Positions 43,420-54,659 are shown, counted from the first letter of the stretch. The stretch: 64,000 bases of DNA from Prochilodus magdalenae (GCA_024036415.1 JAMWET010006936.1:764001-828000); one strand, 5' to 3'. The notes: a model not told the origin generated them from the letters alone. Numbers and translations are program-made.

Positions 43420-44060
43420 GAAAATTAGATAGATGAGAGGGAGAGGATGGGAAAGTGCTCCGGAGATTAGGACTAGGCAGCAGATCTAATTGATTGTGAC
43501 TACACCCCCTCTCTGTTTTTGACATGTAAATGGATCAAGCCATCCCCTTCTTAACTACTGCCTCTAATGTTTCTTTAATGTAATGGAGTTTGATCAGGGG
43601 TGTCCTATGTCCAATATTGTGCTGTTATGTTGCAGTAAAGAGGTCTCTGGGGCCTATTGGGTTCACACACATATGCACCCACACATACACATACACCAGA
43701 ATGTTGCCTGACCAGACTTGGAAACATCTGAATCTGAAACTTTAATCAGGCCTTAGATTGCAAACTAATACATCCTGGAATGTGATGGATCTGACAGCAT
43801 CTCAAATGGACACATGCATACCCGACAGACCTCTAGATCAATAAGGGATCTAATGTCATGTCCCTGAGGCGGGTGTCTCCAACAGGCCTAGAGAACTGCA
43901 TTAAAGTAAAGAGGACTAATGACATAAAGCGACAAGCATAAACATACTCAAAGGCCAGTAATGTAATTTACAGGTAGCCAATCAGCCAACACTAATGACT
44001 GAGGAACTACAGAAGCATTTGTTAAATTGCCAGCATGTCCTGGCTGATGTGGTGCCACAT
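43420..44060. promoter_or_regulatory. Weak candidate regulatory region
   Basis: Unique and GC-balanced with 'cagatctaattgattgtgac' (43481-43500). No coding signal. Weak evidence overall. Confidence 0.22.
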
Positions 44061-44139
44061 TTAAAGGGACAGTTGTGTGTATTTGATTTCCAGTAAATGG
44101 TCACCTTAAGCACAGCACTGTCTATATGCCTCATAACCT

Positions 44140-44545
44140 TGGATCCAGTTACAGACAACGGTGGTAGTCTGTGGTTGGAGACTCATCACTTTGTGCAAAT
44201 CTGGTCCATTAAAAGTGATGGAGCAAAAGGGACAGAGTGTCCAGAAGACTCACTGGATTAGCTAACACGTCATTGCGAGAGGCGCGTGATAAAATCTAAC
44301 ACCCGTCATGATTGAAATTTCACATGTGGACAAATGCTGGCCAAGTCTAGAAACTGATTTTCCGAGAGAAGAATGCTCAGAGGTGCACTAACTAAGTCAC
44401 TCTCACTGATACAACTAAATCGCTTGAGGTGTGTTAGCAAGCTAAGCCTAAGCTTAGTCCAGCCACTCTTGGTATGTAAGTGACCATGTGGTTGGTGGCT
44501 CATCACTCTGTGCAGATTTGGACTATTAAAATGGATAATGCAAAT
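44140..44545 (+). repeat. Imperfect direct duplication, about 95 bp, 330 bp apart
   Basis: 'ctcatcactttgtgcaaatc' (44181-44200) with 'tggtccattaaaagtgatgg' repeats as 'ctcatcactctgtgcagatt' (44499-44518) with 'tggactattaaaatggataa'. The copies lie in the same orientation. Intervening DNA is unassigned. Confidence 0.65.
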
Positions 44546-44549
44546 GAAT

Positions 44550-44938
44550 GTGATGAAGACGAGATGAGGAGACAGGATGCAAGTGCAAGTCTTTAATAAA
44601 GAACCAAAAAGTACAAACCAAAGACACTAGGACAAATAAGACATAAAACACTACTGAGGCGAAGGAACAAAAATACCAAACAACCGACAGGCACAAAACA
44701 CCAAGCTAGCACAAAGTTACAGAGGGGCTAAAGTACACAAGGGCTAACCAAGAACACCTGGGAGAGGGTGGAGCTACAAAATATGGACAGGTGAGGAGGA
44801 TGACAAGAGGGTGGAGACAAGAGAAGCTTTAAACCAAAACAAACAGAAGCACATGAACAGGACAACAAAAGGCACGTAGAAGTGACAAGCAGAGAACCAG
44901 AGACAAACAGGGTCAAGACAGGACAGGAAGTGACAATG
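44550..44938. mobile_element. Dispersed repeat P, copy 1 (non-autonomous)
   Basis: About 390 bases that align along their length with 56747-57154: 'aggatgcaagtgcaag', 'agtaaagaacc'-type, 'gacaaaacaccaagc'-type, 'aacacctgggagagggtgg', 'aaccaaaacaaacagaagca' and 'acaggacaacaaaaggcac'. The right end has 'gaagtgacaatg', inverse of 'cattgtcacttc'. A-rich strand, no frame worth noting; the minus-strand 94-codon frame is compositional. Confidence 0.75.
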
Positions 44939-45029
44939 AGAGAGTCCCGAAAATTGCCTGGGTAAACTAACAAGTTATTAAATGAGTTGTGTGAGACTAA
45001 ATCTAACACCAAAGTGTGAGCCCCTCGAC

Positions 45030-46330
45030 AAACACTGAAGCCTGATCAATTTCCTGGAAACCTGCTGTAATAACGTTGCCTGGCACTATTGTTACATGGC
45101 TTCACAGAGGTAACTAGCATGTCAGCAAGCAAAGCTCCAGTCCAACCACAATGATGACATCAATCTGGCAGTCATTCGGGAGGTGGCTTGTGTTCACTAC
45201 GAAATCATTGTGTATGGTGTGCCCAGCGGACGGCCCTAGTAGACACCTGAAGGTCCATGGCCTCCCTCCTGGCACTTTACCCTGATTACACTGACAGTTG
45301 CAACAGCTGGATTTAGCTGGGATTTAGCTCCATATCAGCAGCCTAGCCAACTGACCCCGGCAGGGTCAATGCAGTCTTAGAGTGGCTCAACACCTGTCAC
45401 TATCCCACCGCATAATAAAAAACGCAACATGGATTGTGGAAGCTACTGCCAAGCGTGCTAGCAAAATTAGCAAATCAAAGATCCTTCACTCTCTAACCTT
45501 TACTACTTTAGCATTACTCTGTCTGTTTCTGCTAGCCCTTGCTTTCAGGGATTAGCACGCTCTGCTAATGGCGCTTATCAGTGCATGTGAGCGCAAACAG
45601 CACAGCCATTTTGCCAGCTAATCGGTGCAAATTGGGCTGAAATCCAGCCTGAGCCCTTTGTGGTGTCACCGGCAACACCCAACACTGCACACTCGAGCAC
45701 ACACGCTGGTGTATTATCATTGCTAATGCCTTTAACCAGACTGCTAGAGTTCAGCATTAACTTCTAGACTTAAAACACATGGAACTGATATGAGAGTTCA
45801 AATTTATGAAGCAGAGGAAATGAGTGCATTAGGATCAATAGTTACAGAAACGTTATAGCAGCAGCAATACAGAATGCGCCATGCTAATCACTTACTCAGT
45901 GCTAAGGACTATTACGGTCATGCTCCACTAGGCAATGTTAGCGGTCTAGCACAGAGTCTAATGCTGTTCTGGAAACCGTCTGTGTTTGGTTGAGTCTGGC
46001 TGGCTGCTAAAATCTGAGCACCCATTCATTAGCATTGCTTTATTAGTGCTAGCACTGGTGCCAGGAATAAGATTTCGTTGCTGACTTGCGACCAATTAGG
46101 ACGAGCTCTGAGGAACAATGTTTATCAGTGGATAAAGGAGAACTAAAATTGACTGTGAATGCAGGAAGAGAAATGAGTCTATAAACAGGGCATTGATTCT
46201 GGATTGCCTTCTGTGCTTGTGTTGTCTATAAATAGTGTGCAGGCCTGAATCGTTTCAGGAGATTGGTGCAAAATGGTGGACATGGCGATTTGAAACTGAT
46301 TCATGTTAGGAAACCACATTTTTTTGTTCT
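45030..46330. promoter_or_regulatory. Unique region with several candidate regulatory patches
   Basis: Contains compact GC-balanced patches at 45540-45690 ('ccagctaatcggtgcaaatt' 45615-45634) and 45990-46150 ('gcgaccaattaggacgagc' 46087-46105), plus numerous 'gctaat/gctagc' words. No coding signal anywhere. Function inferred. Confidence 0.28.
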
Positions 46331-46411
46331 CTACAGTTTCAATTACATATTAATCTCACAAAAAAAATAAAAAATAAAATAACACAGAGAAGCACTAAAT
46401 TCCCAAACTCT

Positions 46412-47160
46412 ATGCCACACTGACCCACACTCCTCTGTGTATCTAATCCACAGCCATACTGACCCACACTCCTCTATTTGTCTAATCCACAACCATACCG
46501 ACCCCCACTCCTCTATCTAATCCACAGCCATACTGACCCTCACTCCTCTATGTGTCTAACCCACAGTTATACCAACCCACACTCCTCTGTTTGTCTAATC
46601 CACAGCCATACTGACCCACACTCCTCTATGTGTCTAACCCACAGTCATACCAACCCACACTCCTCTATGTGTCTAACCCACAGTCATACCAACCCACACT
46701 CCTCTATGTGTCTAACCCACAGTCATACTGACCCACACTACCTACCCCAACTCCTCTATGTGTCTAATCCATAGCCATACTAACCCACACCCCTCTATTT
46801 GTCTAATCCACAGTTATACCAACCCACACTCCTCTGTTTGTCTAATCCACAGCCATACTGACCCACACTCCTCTATGTGTCTAACCCACAGTCATACCAA
46901 CCCACACTCCTCTATGTGTCTAACCCACAGTCATACCAACCCACACTCCTCTATGTGTCTAACCCACAGTCATACTGACCCACACTACCTACCCCAACTC
47001 CTCTATGTGTCTAATCCATAGCCATACTAACCCACACCCCTCTATTTGTCTAATCCACAGCCATACCGACCCCCACTCCTCTATGTGTCTATTCAACAGC
47101 TTCTATGTGTCTAATCGACAGCCATACTGACCCTCAGTCTTCTGTGTCTAATCCACAGTC
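46412..47160 (+). repeat. 39-bp minisatellite with 247-bp higher-order period
   Basis: Units of 39 bases built on 'cacactcctctatgtgtcta' and 'cccacagtcatac' repeat about 19 times. A block containing the variant 'cctaccccaactcctctatg' recurs at 46741 and 46988, a 247-base higher-order repeat (six 39-base units plus 13). Because 39 is a multiple of three, some frames stay open for 87-98 codons of a 13-residue repeat. These are not genes. Confidence 0.95.
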
Positions 47161-47264
47161 TCAGTATTTGAACTTATCTCTGAGGTTTACTTCGCTTGCA
47201 AAGGATGCTACCAACACAACAAGTCAAAATGACCAACAGGGAGACTTTATGGATCAGGTGGAGT

Positions 47265-47400
47265 GATAAGGCCCATCTTTGCCTATGTCACATGCGTGAC
47301 CAAGCGTAAACTTTATATCGCTTGCACGTCTCACAATGTCAGATCAGTTTTTGTTCCTGTCAGCCGATTCCTACTGTGTGCAGCTATTTTTACATGAACT
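47265..47400 (-). mobile_element. Tc1/mariner-like remnant, copy I (5' part)
   Basis: 'gataaggcccatctttgcct', 'cacgtctcacaatgtcagat' and 'ccgattcctactgtgtgcag' correspond to the coding 5' end and terminus of copies D and J. It directly follows the minisatellite. No C-terminal part. Confidence 0.55.
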
Positions 47401-47459
47401 GAATTTTACAGTACACAATATTTGAGGCTGATAAGAATACCTACTATTTAAGTTAGAAA

Positions 47460-47850
47460 GTCGCATCATTTATTAACAGTAAGCTGGAAATGAAAAAAAT
47501 GAAGGCTGGCCTCTAACTTTGGCACTGAACTGTGTTGACAGAAAATGAGTTTCATATTGCATGTTGCATTCAGAGCTCCTCTGCAGGTTAGGCACACACA
47601 CACACAATCTCTCTCTCTCATGTCCAGGCAGGGAGGCAGGACAATTCCCCTGGAAAAACAAACTCCAGTAGTTGTAAGTCTTTGCCCACTCTGACAAGCG
47701 CCGCAGGCGTAGGCAAACATCAGGGGCTGACGACGCGCCAGATATACGAGTGTTTTTCTTTGTTTGGGGAGGTACCAGGCGAGTAAGTGAGGGAAAGAGG
47801 GAGGAAGGGAGAGGTAGTCAGTTAACTTAAGACTCCCTCTGTGCAAGCTG
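47460..47850. other. GC-balanced stretch, possible regulatory patch
   Basis: Unique apart from short CA (47593-47606) and CT (47609-47619) runs. The minus-strand 126-codon frame (47466-47846) has no domain. Regulatory reading is weak. Confidence 0.22.

Positions 47851-47853
<3 letters not shown>

Positions 47854-47925
<72 letters not shown>
47854..47925. repeat. (GA)n microsatellite
   Basis: An uninterrupted GA run of about 72 bases, the longest in the window. Confidence 0.98.
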
Positions 47926-47926
<1 letters not shown>

Positions 47927-47929
47927 GTC

Positions 47930-48515
47930 ATTCAGCACCTCTGTACTGTTGGTGGAGAAAGACCTAGAACAGGCACGTTCCCACATACAGAGACAGATAA
48001 GCTACAGGTGAAATCATCTAACCTGATGAAATATGGACATCTGAGAGCACATTCAGGTTGAAATTCAAAGTGCTTGTCTGGCAAAAAATCAAATATTCAT
48101 AATTTACAATTTTCCTGTTCCCCTAAATGTAGTCAGTCCACTAAGGTATGCTCTGTGTTTGATTCTATGGTTTTGCACTGGAACTATGAAGATCATATAA
48201 CTAACATGGAATTTAGGCTTATACCTCAACAAACGATATGGGTAAAAGGAGCAAACGTAGCCACATGGCAAAACCAGTGGCAAACTGGATTCTTAAGCTA
48301 GGTCTTTGACTTTCTAGCAATGGTGGACGAAGTACACTAACATGTATTTGAGTTAAAGTAGAAATCCCCAAGATAAAATCCTCCAGTAAAAATAGTTCAA
48401 CCAAAGAGGCCTTATGAAACTGCTGCAACATAAAGTATATGATAATATATCACGCTCACAAACTTCAAGGCAAAAAATGTTTATTCAAATCACTCTTCGA
48501 TTACTAGAACTAGTG
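47930..48515. other. Non-coding stretch, nothing recognised
   Basis: Frames of 70-75 codons on both strands without a domain. Confidence 0.4.
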
Positions 48516-48518
48516 TGT

Positions 48519-49385
48519 TGGTGTACAGTAACTCAGTAAGTGTAATGTGTTGGTGTAGTGTAAGTAGTGTGTTGGTGTACAGTAGCTCAGTAAGTGTAAT
48601 GTGTTAGTGTGCTGTAAGTAGTGTGTTGGTGTACAGTAGCTCAGTAAGTGTAATGTGTTAGTGTACTGTAAGTAGTGTGTTGGTGTACAGTAGCTCAGTA
48701 AGTGTAATGTGTTAGTGTACTGTAAGTAGTGTGTTGGTGTACAGTAACTCAGTAAGTGTAATGTGTTAGTGTACTGTAAGTAGTGTGTTGGTGTACTGTA
48801 TGTAGTGTGTTGGTGTACTGTATGTAGTGTGTTAGTGTACTGTAAGTAGTGTGTTGGTGTACAGTAACTCAGTAAGTGTAATGTGTTAGTGTGCTGTAAG
48901 TAGTGTGTTGGTGTACAGTAACTCAGTAAGTGCAATGTGTTGGTGTACTTTAAGTAGTGTGTTGGTGTACAGTAACTCAGTAAGTGTAGTGTGTTGGTGT
49001 ACTGTAAGTAGTGTGTTGGTGTACAGTAACTCAGTAAGTGTAGTGTGTTGGTGTACTGTAAGTAGTGTGTTGGTGTACAGTAACTCAGTAAGTGTAATGT
49101 GTTGGTGTACTGTAAGTAGTGTGTTGGTGTACAGTAACTCAGTAGGTGTAATGTGTTGGTGTACTGTAAGTAGTGTGTTGGTGTACAGTAACTCAGTAAG
49201 TGTAATGTGTTGGTGTACTGTAAGTAGTGTGTTGGTGTACAGTAACTCAGTAAGTGTAATGTGTTGGTGTACTGTAAGTAGTGTGTTGGTGTACAGTAAC
49301 TCAGTAAGTGTAATGTGTTGGTGTACTGTAAGTAGTGTGTTGGTGTACAGTAAGTAGTGTGTTGGTGTACAGTAGCTCAGTTGCT
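48519..49385 (+). repeat. 54-bp minisatellite, about 16 units
   Basis: Unit 'gtgttggtgtactgtaagta' + 'gtgtgttggtgtacagtaac' + 'tcagtaagtgtaat' has period 54 (for example 49081 to 49135). Half-unit variants around 48780-48840 contain only the 'gtgtgttggtgtactgta' part. Since 54 is a multiple of three, 141-codon (minus) and 150-codon (plus) frames of an 18-residue repeat stay open. They have no start context or neighbours to suggest expression. An outlying copy lies at 28001. Confidence 0.97.
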
Positions 49386-49389
49386 GCTG

Positions 49390-50490
49390 TACACTGTTTA
49401 ATGTAATGTGTTAGACCTTTTCGTCAGCTCTTAGCCAATAGCCGAGATGAAAAGCCTTTGCTATTGAGCATTTCTATACTTTTTTATTGAGCAGTTGTTG
49501 AAGAAATTAGCTTCTGTTATGTGTTGGCTACTGTAGAGTTGCATATTAGGTCCACATGAAGTTGCATATTTAATTACTTTTTAAAAACTCTCTGTAACTG
49601 AGGAACAACAGGCACCCTAACCTTTATATTCCAAATCCCAGCATCACTTTGGCTACATGTCCTCAGGGAGACGCTGTCCTTATCCCTATACTAAAATACT
49701 TAATAGCATGTTTAAAATAGTAATGGCATCATTGAGGGTGTACTAATTTCATGTGCTATTTAGAGCCACAGATGTGAATTTAGATGCAGCTGTGGATCAC
49801 ACCCACCCTAAAAACTGAGAAACCCTAGTCAATGTCTTGTGATTGATTAAAACCCTTACAACAGTGCATGCTAAACAGGGCTCGAAGGGCAGCGTATCTA
49901 CTTTAACAAATGGAAAGCATTTAGAGTGTAACACTCTGGAGTTCAAAGCAGGTCTGCCTGGTTAAAAAATCAAACACCTGGTGACCCTACTAAACAAACT
50001 ACATGAAACATGTCATGGCTGATCCACTACATTTGGAATGAATCTACTAAATCTTTGGCCAGACTTACACTTCGTACCATTAGCACAGAGGTGTTTCGTT
50101 TGCAAGCACTACAAGTTGCATATATTACTGTATACATCTCTGGTCTTTCTCAAATTTCTTCCTCACTATGTGAATCACATCCTTAGTCAGCTGGGTTTGA
50201 GCCCACCAGAGGAGATTTAAGGGAGCATAACATGTCTCCCTGCTGAGAGTGCGTGCATTTTGGTGAGACTGACAGTGTCTGTGCATATGGCTCTGTGTGA
50301 ATCGAAACCTTCACAGAAGCATATGTCTTGCATATTACCTAGAGTGCAGTGCAGCCACAGTTAAAACAGTATTAGCAGCCTGAATGTTAGCTGGATTAGT
50401 CACACAGCATCAGAAACCACACAAGCAAGTCTTTATTAGAAGCAACTGATATAAGTGTGTGGGGTTTAGACAATGCTAAATCCTGACTAA
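49390..50490. other. Non-coding stretch, nothing recognised
   Basis: Frames up to 60 codons, no named repeat, mixed composition. Confidence 0.45.
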
Positions 50491-50496
50491 AGTGAT

Positions 50497-50650
50497 CCCA
50501 TTACCTGTTGGGGAAGTGTAGCTTCCACCACATGTGGGAGACTGGGGTTCGAATCCCAGTGTGGGTGACTATTCTGTGTTCTACACCAATAAGAGTCCTT
50601 GGGCAAGACTTAGGAGTCTTGGTCTACCTGTAATATAACTAACCTTGTGT
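50497..50650 (+). mobile_element. tRNA-derived SINE unit 1 of a tandem array
   Basis: B-box 'ggggttcgaatcccagt' (50544-50560) in a tRNA-like head whose A-box region is altered ('gtgtagcttccaccacat'). The body has 'acaccaataagagtccttgg' and 'ctacctgtaatataac', then 'aaccttgt', where unit 2 begins. Its 3' tail (the 'gtcgctctgg' part) is missing. Confidence 0.72.
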
Positions 50651-50841
50651 GGTTGGTGTAGCTCAGCAGATAACCCCACTGCCTGGCAGAGAGACTGGGG
50701 TTTGAATCCCGGTCTGGGTGACTATGCTGTGCTACACCAATAAGAGTCCTTGGGCATAACTCCTAACACTACATTGGCCTACCTGTAATATAATTAACCT
50801 TGTAAGTCGCTCTGGATAAGAGCGTCAGCTAAATGATCTGT
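50651..50841 (+). mobile_element. tRNA-derived SINE unit 2 (best preserved)
   Basis: A-box 'tagctcagcagat' (50659-50671) and B-box 'ggtttgaatcccggt' (50699-50713) have near-tRNA spacing. Body 'acaccaataagagtcc' follows, then the 3' tail 'gtaagtcgctctggataaga' and 'gcgtcagctaaatg'. This tail is common to many teleost SINEs and is thought to be shared with a partner LINE. Confidence 0.85.
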
Positions 50842-51000
50842 GGTTGGTGTAGCTCAGCGGATAACACCACTGCCCGCCTGAGACACTGTGCTACACCAAT
50901 AAGAGTCCTTGGGCAAGACTCCTAACACTACACTGGCCTACCTGTAATATGATTAACCTTGTAAGTCGCTCTGGATAAGAGTGTCAGCTAAATGATCTGT
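50842..51000 (+). mobile_element. tRNA-derived SINE unit 3 (B-box lost)
   Basis: Begins again with 'ggttggtgtagctcagcgga' and keeps body and tail, but jumps from 'cactgcccgcctgagac' to 'actgtgctacaccaataag'. About 35 bases carrying the B-box are gone, so the unit could not have been transcribed by itself. Confidence 0.82.
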
Positions 51001-51060
51001 GGTTGGTGTAGCTCAGCGGATAACACCACTGCCCACATGCCACAAATGTAAATGTAAGTG
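51001..51060 (+). mobile_element. tRNA-derived SINE unit 4 (truncated)
   Basis: Only the head 'ggttggtgtagctcagcgga' and 'taacaccactgccc', followed by 'cacaaatgtaaatgtaa', the usual SINE 3' terminus. The body is deleted. Its end abuts the Tc1-like copy J at 51061. Confidence 0.8.
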
Positions 51061-51064
51061 ATGT

Positions 51065-51685
51065 TGGGAAGGAAGATAAAGGTCACCATGAACAATGGAT
51101 GAGAAATTTAGACTGATATGGGCAATATTTATTAAGCTTCACATACAGAAGTAGGGTCTCTCTGTATGGCATCAGGTCACCATGTTTGCTAACGTGTTGG
51201 GGTGGAGGTGGAATGACCCCAGACCTTACTGATGTGTGATGCATGACAACAAACTGTTCTTATTGGTACTGACCATGGTATCTGCACACAAGACAAAAGA
51301 GGAACTCAACACTGAAGATGACCCACTGCCATTCTGAGTCACTCCATGACAGTCAGACACACCATTGCAGTCTTTGCAGTGATGCTGACGTGGTGTTAAG
51401 GGCAGTTGCTGTAACAGTCTGCGTGCATGTAGTCCTGCATCGTCCAGCCGTCTGCCAACAGGATGACTCATAAAGGGCATCACTGCTTACTAAATGTTCC
51501 CAGTCATGACTATTGGGTCAGTCAGGTACAGTGATAAGGCCTGTTCTTGCTTATGTAACATGTTCAATCATTTCTATGTCTCACAATGTCAAACCTTCCC
51601 ACCAAGTTTCATTGCTGTCGGTTGATTCCTTCTGGGTGCAGCTATTTGTGCAATGGTTCTTTTGCAGATGCATGTGCATTAGCCT
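51065..51685 (-). mobile_element. Tc1/mariner-like remnant, copy J (longest)
   Basis: Low-to-high: 'ggaaggaagataaaggtcac', the 3' tail with 'gactgatatgggcaatattt', then a deletion that skips the C-terminal helix region ('gtttgctaacgtgttggggt', about 51184-51203). Middle segments follow ('gagtcactccatgacagtca'), then 'acaggatgactcataaaggg', 'gggtcagtcaggtacagtga' and 'ctcacaatgtcaaacc'. The 5' terminus is 'ccttctgggtgcagctattt' (about 51630). The low-coordinate terminal repeat is absent where the SINE array begins. Confidence 0.72.
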
Positions 51686-51719
51686 CATAGCTCTAGTGCA
51701 GACCTAAAGAGGCGCATGC

Positions 51720-52420
51720 AAACATGTCTTGGCTTACATGACGGTTGCATGAATTTGTCTCTTGGCCAAACGTTTACTTTAATGAGGCAAACCTATCCAT
51801 TAATTAGGCTGGCAGCAAAATCTAGTACCATCCTAAAGAGGGAAAGGACCATAGCTGATGCTTCCCAGGAGGGGAAGCAAAGCTAGAGTGGTGGGGGGGG
51901 GTATTTTTTTTCACCCTACAGTCAGACAAGGCCGCCAAACATTAGCCAGACCACCAAGAAACCAGGGAGCAGTGCAGTAAACTGTTTGATTATTGTGCCT
52001 CCGCTCCTTGCCAAGGCTATATTTAACAGCTCCCATAAAGAGTAATCCCAAACTGAATTTGGGAACAGGCTGCCCCCGGAGCACCCCAGCAAAGAGGAAG
52101 TGGCATTTCACCCCTGGACGGACTGGCCTTCTCGGCTGATCCAGGACCAGTTTCCCTCAGCCAGAGTCTATCCTTGGCAGTTGTAAGATAAGCCACAAAT
52201 CTGATCTCTGATTAGCATTAACCACGTGAAACTCTGTCCTCCTCTCTCGGCATTCCCTTTTTTCTTGCCCTCCAAACGTACCGTTTGTTGTTTTTGTGTC
52301 ATCCTCAATCTTAAATCACGGCTTTTTCATCTGCAACCCAGGCTCGGATCGATAGATCCAAGAGCCCATCGCTTTTTCATCACTGAAATGGACTTTAAAT
52401 AGTGTCTGATCTAGTAAATG
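51720..52420. promoter_or_regulatory. Candidate conserved non-coding region
   Basis: Unique 0.7 kb, GC-balanced, with 'tccattaattaggctggc' (51797-51814), 'gattagcattaaccacgtga' (52211-52230) and 'tcggatcgatagatccaaga' (52344-52363). A G run lies near 51893-51900. No coding signal. Function inferred. Confidence 0.37.
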
Positions 52421-54220
52421 GGGCAAGCCCCGTGCCCAGTATCAGTTCCCATCAGTGGACAAGGGAGTTTGGCCATTTTTCACAAAACCCTTCCATTAAT
52501 ACGTCCAATCGTGACCTCTGAAGAAAGAATTGGACCTCAGCTTATGAGAAAGAGAGTGCCTGATGCATGCCTAATGCATGATACCACTGATGCCACTAAT
52601 GCTGAATGAATTACTTAGCTGTCACTAGTTCCAGATCCTGTACGAAGTAATTATGTCTAGTTTATAAATAGGACACTGGCTGTTATTTATCAATTAAGAC
52701 TTTACAGTTCATTTCCTGGACCATAATTCATAAATCAAGTAGACTACATTCTGCTTAGACAGCAGCACTAAAATGGTACAGCAGTCCTGTACTCCTCTGT
52801 CCAGCCAAAGGTCAAATTAAAAAGGGTAATATGAATCTCTTTCCACACGTTCAACTACATCTGCGATTGTCATAATAGCAGTCACAGACTTTTGGTCTGC
52901 TGTTAATGATAACTTAGGATTCAAATCTCTCCACTGTTGCTGCTTTTAAAGATGTTCAGCTGGATTTTAAGGAGCAAGTACTATCTGAGCATGAGCCAGT
53001 ACACTTTCTCATAAGGGTGAAATAGTGTAATAACCACTGCGAGGACATGATCATGTTATTCAGGAATCAAACTAAAAAAAAAGGGGAATTTTCAGAAGAT
53101 GGGGTTTGATCTAAACTTTGACTCGTTGTTTTAAAGTGGTGGCGATGGGACCCTGGGGTCATGACGTCTACAATACAAATATAGCCATTTTATTTTCTAT
53201 CCAAACCACCAGTGGTTCCCATCACCACCACTGCCAACAATTCTGTCTTAATAAGTTTCTCAAGAATGGAACATTTCACATCAAAGCACATCTTAACCAT
53301 TTAACTATGCGGAAATGGTAAAGAACCATTGAAACTTACTTTTAAGATCGTATAGTGATTATGCAGTGGTCCTACTAATTCATTTACACATTTAAACATT
53401 TTCCAACCACACTTTATACCTCAAAAACAATTAGCCCATTTTGTTATTGTGCCTTTTAGACTGATATGTTGTCATTAATAAAGAAACTGATTTAACTAGT
53501 TCTCCTATTCCAGAGCTATGAGCACATCAGAGTAGGAAGGGAGGAAAATTCATTGATGCACCCAGTAATGGGCATAGTGCCCACTGTACAGGCAGTGATA
53601 TGATTCAGTTGGTCAGGTTGAGGCTTAGCAATGTTATGTGGCCTTACAATGAACAAGGCAAATGTACTGAATGGCCAGGTTATCCCATCCATGGATTCCT
53701 TTTCTCTGGTGGGATGGCCATATTCCATGATGTCAATGCTAAGATTAAACTGAGCTTAGATTGTGAAAGAGGGATTCAGGGAGTATGAGGAATCAGTTTT
53801 ACACATAGTCCTGACCCCTTGCATGAATCAATGAATGTACTTCCTATCTTACTTTAATCACGCCCATCGTTCCAGAATCCAATCTTTACGCTCACTAGAA
53901 AACCTGAAGCCTTTTTTGGCAGTGAGCCTCAATATTGTGACTGTGGGAATAAGCTTACTTTTAAACACAGCAGTGAGTTCTGCTGTTGGTTCTTTCATCA
54001 CGCTCATTCAAGATTATGTCCCGATTACATTTCTTCCATGAATTTGATGGGTCTTACTGTCTATAGAGGTTTTTGTAATGTGCTGGATAGAAACTGTGTT
54101 CTAAAACACAGTAACATCTTCTCCACAACCACAGGATACATCGTTCCAGGCGTTTAAGAAATCAGAAGTTACTCTATAGCTACTGTATAGGTTAGGATAT
54201 AAAGAATGGTTACCAGCAGA
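52421..54220. other. Non-coding stretch, nothing recognised
   Basis: 1.8 kb of mixed to AT-rich DNA, frames up to 70 codons and no domain. A Tc1- or repeat-derived origin for parts is possible but not visible. Confidence 0.45.
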
Positions 54221-54224
54221 AACA

Positions 54225-54375
54225 AAGAAAACCATGTATCTCCATTTTGTGCAGCATTTCAGCACAGTGCCTGCTGTTTACATTGTGTGAAAATTTCATG
54301 ATGAACGGAATAACAGAAATGACCCAAAATCGCTTATAAAAAAGTCTGGTTCCATTGACTTACTTAAAAATTGTA
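54225..54375. repeat. Dispersed repeat Y, copy 2
   Basis: Matches 23500-23660 in order and orientation: 'catgtatctccattttgtg', 'tttacattgtgtgaaaattt', 'catgatgaacggaataacag', 'aaatcgcttataaaaaa', 'gtctggttccattgac'. This copy appears closer to the fish consensus I remember. Confidence 0.6.
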
Positions 54376-54655
54376 GGTCAGTCTCCTGTAAATTGTTATT
54401 ATCAAGATGCCTTATATTATTTACTGCATCTATATCCAATGAAAGTCTCATGTATGTACATTTTTAGTTCCAAATGAAATTGAAATACATGAAATTGACT
54501 TTATACAAAAATGTACCGTCCAGAAATGGAGCGTGTAGACCAGGAGGTGAACAGTACATTTAAAAAGCTACACATTACAACATTACACATAACACCCCAC
54601 TTTAAAACTAGAAAGTTCACAGTGATCAAACATTGTTAAACTAACTTGTCTGGTT
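54376..54655. other. AT-rich stretch, nothing recognised
   Basis: No feature recognised. Confidence 0.4.
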
Positions 54656-54659
54656 GGAT

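Noticed and set aside
46412..49385. CRISPR-like arrays
   Set aside because: The 39-bp and 54-bp units are contiguous tandem repeats without unique spacers, in a vertebrate genome with no cas genes.
50651..50725. Functional tRNA gene
   Set aside because: A- and B-boxes are good, but the unit continues into a SINE body and tail and is repeated in tandem. It is a SINE head.
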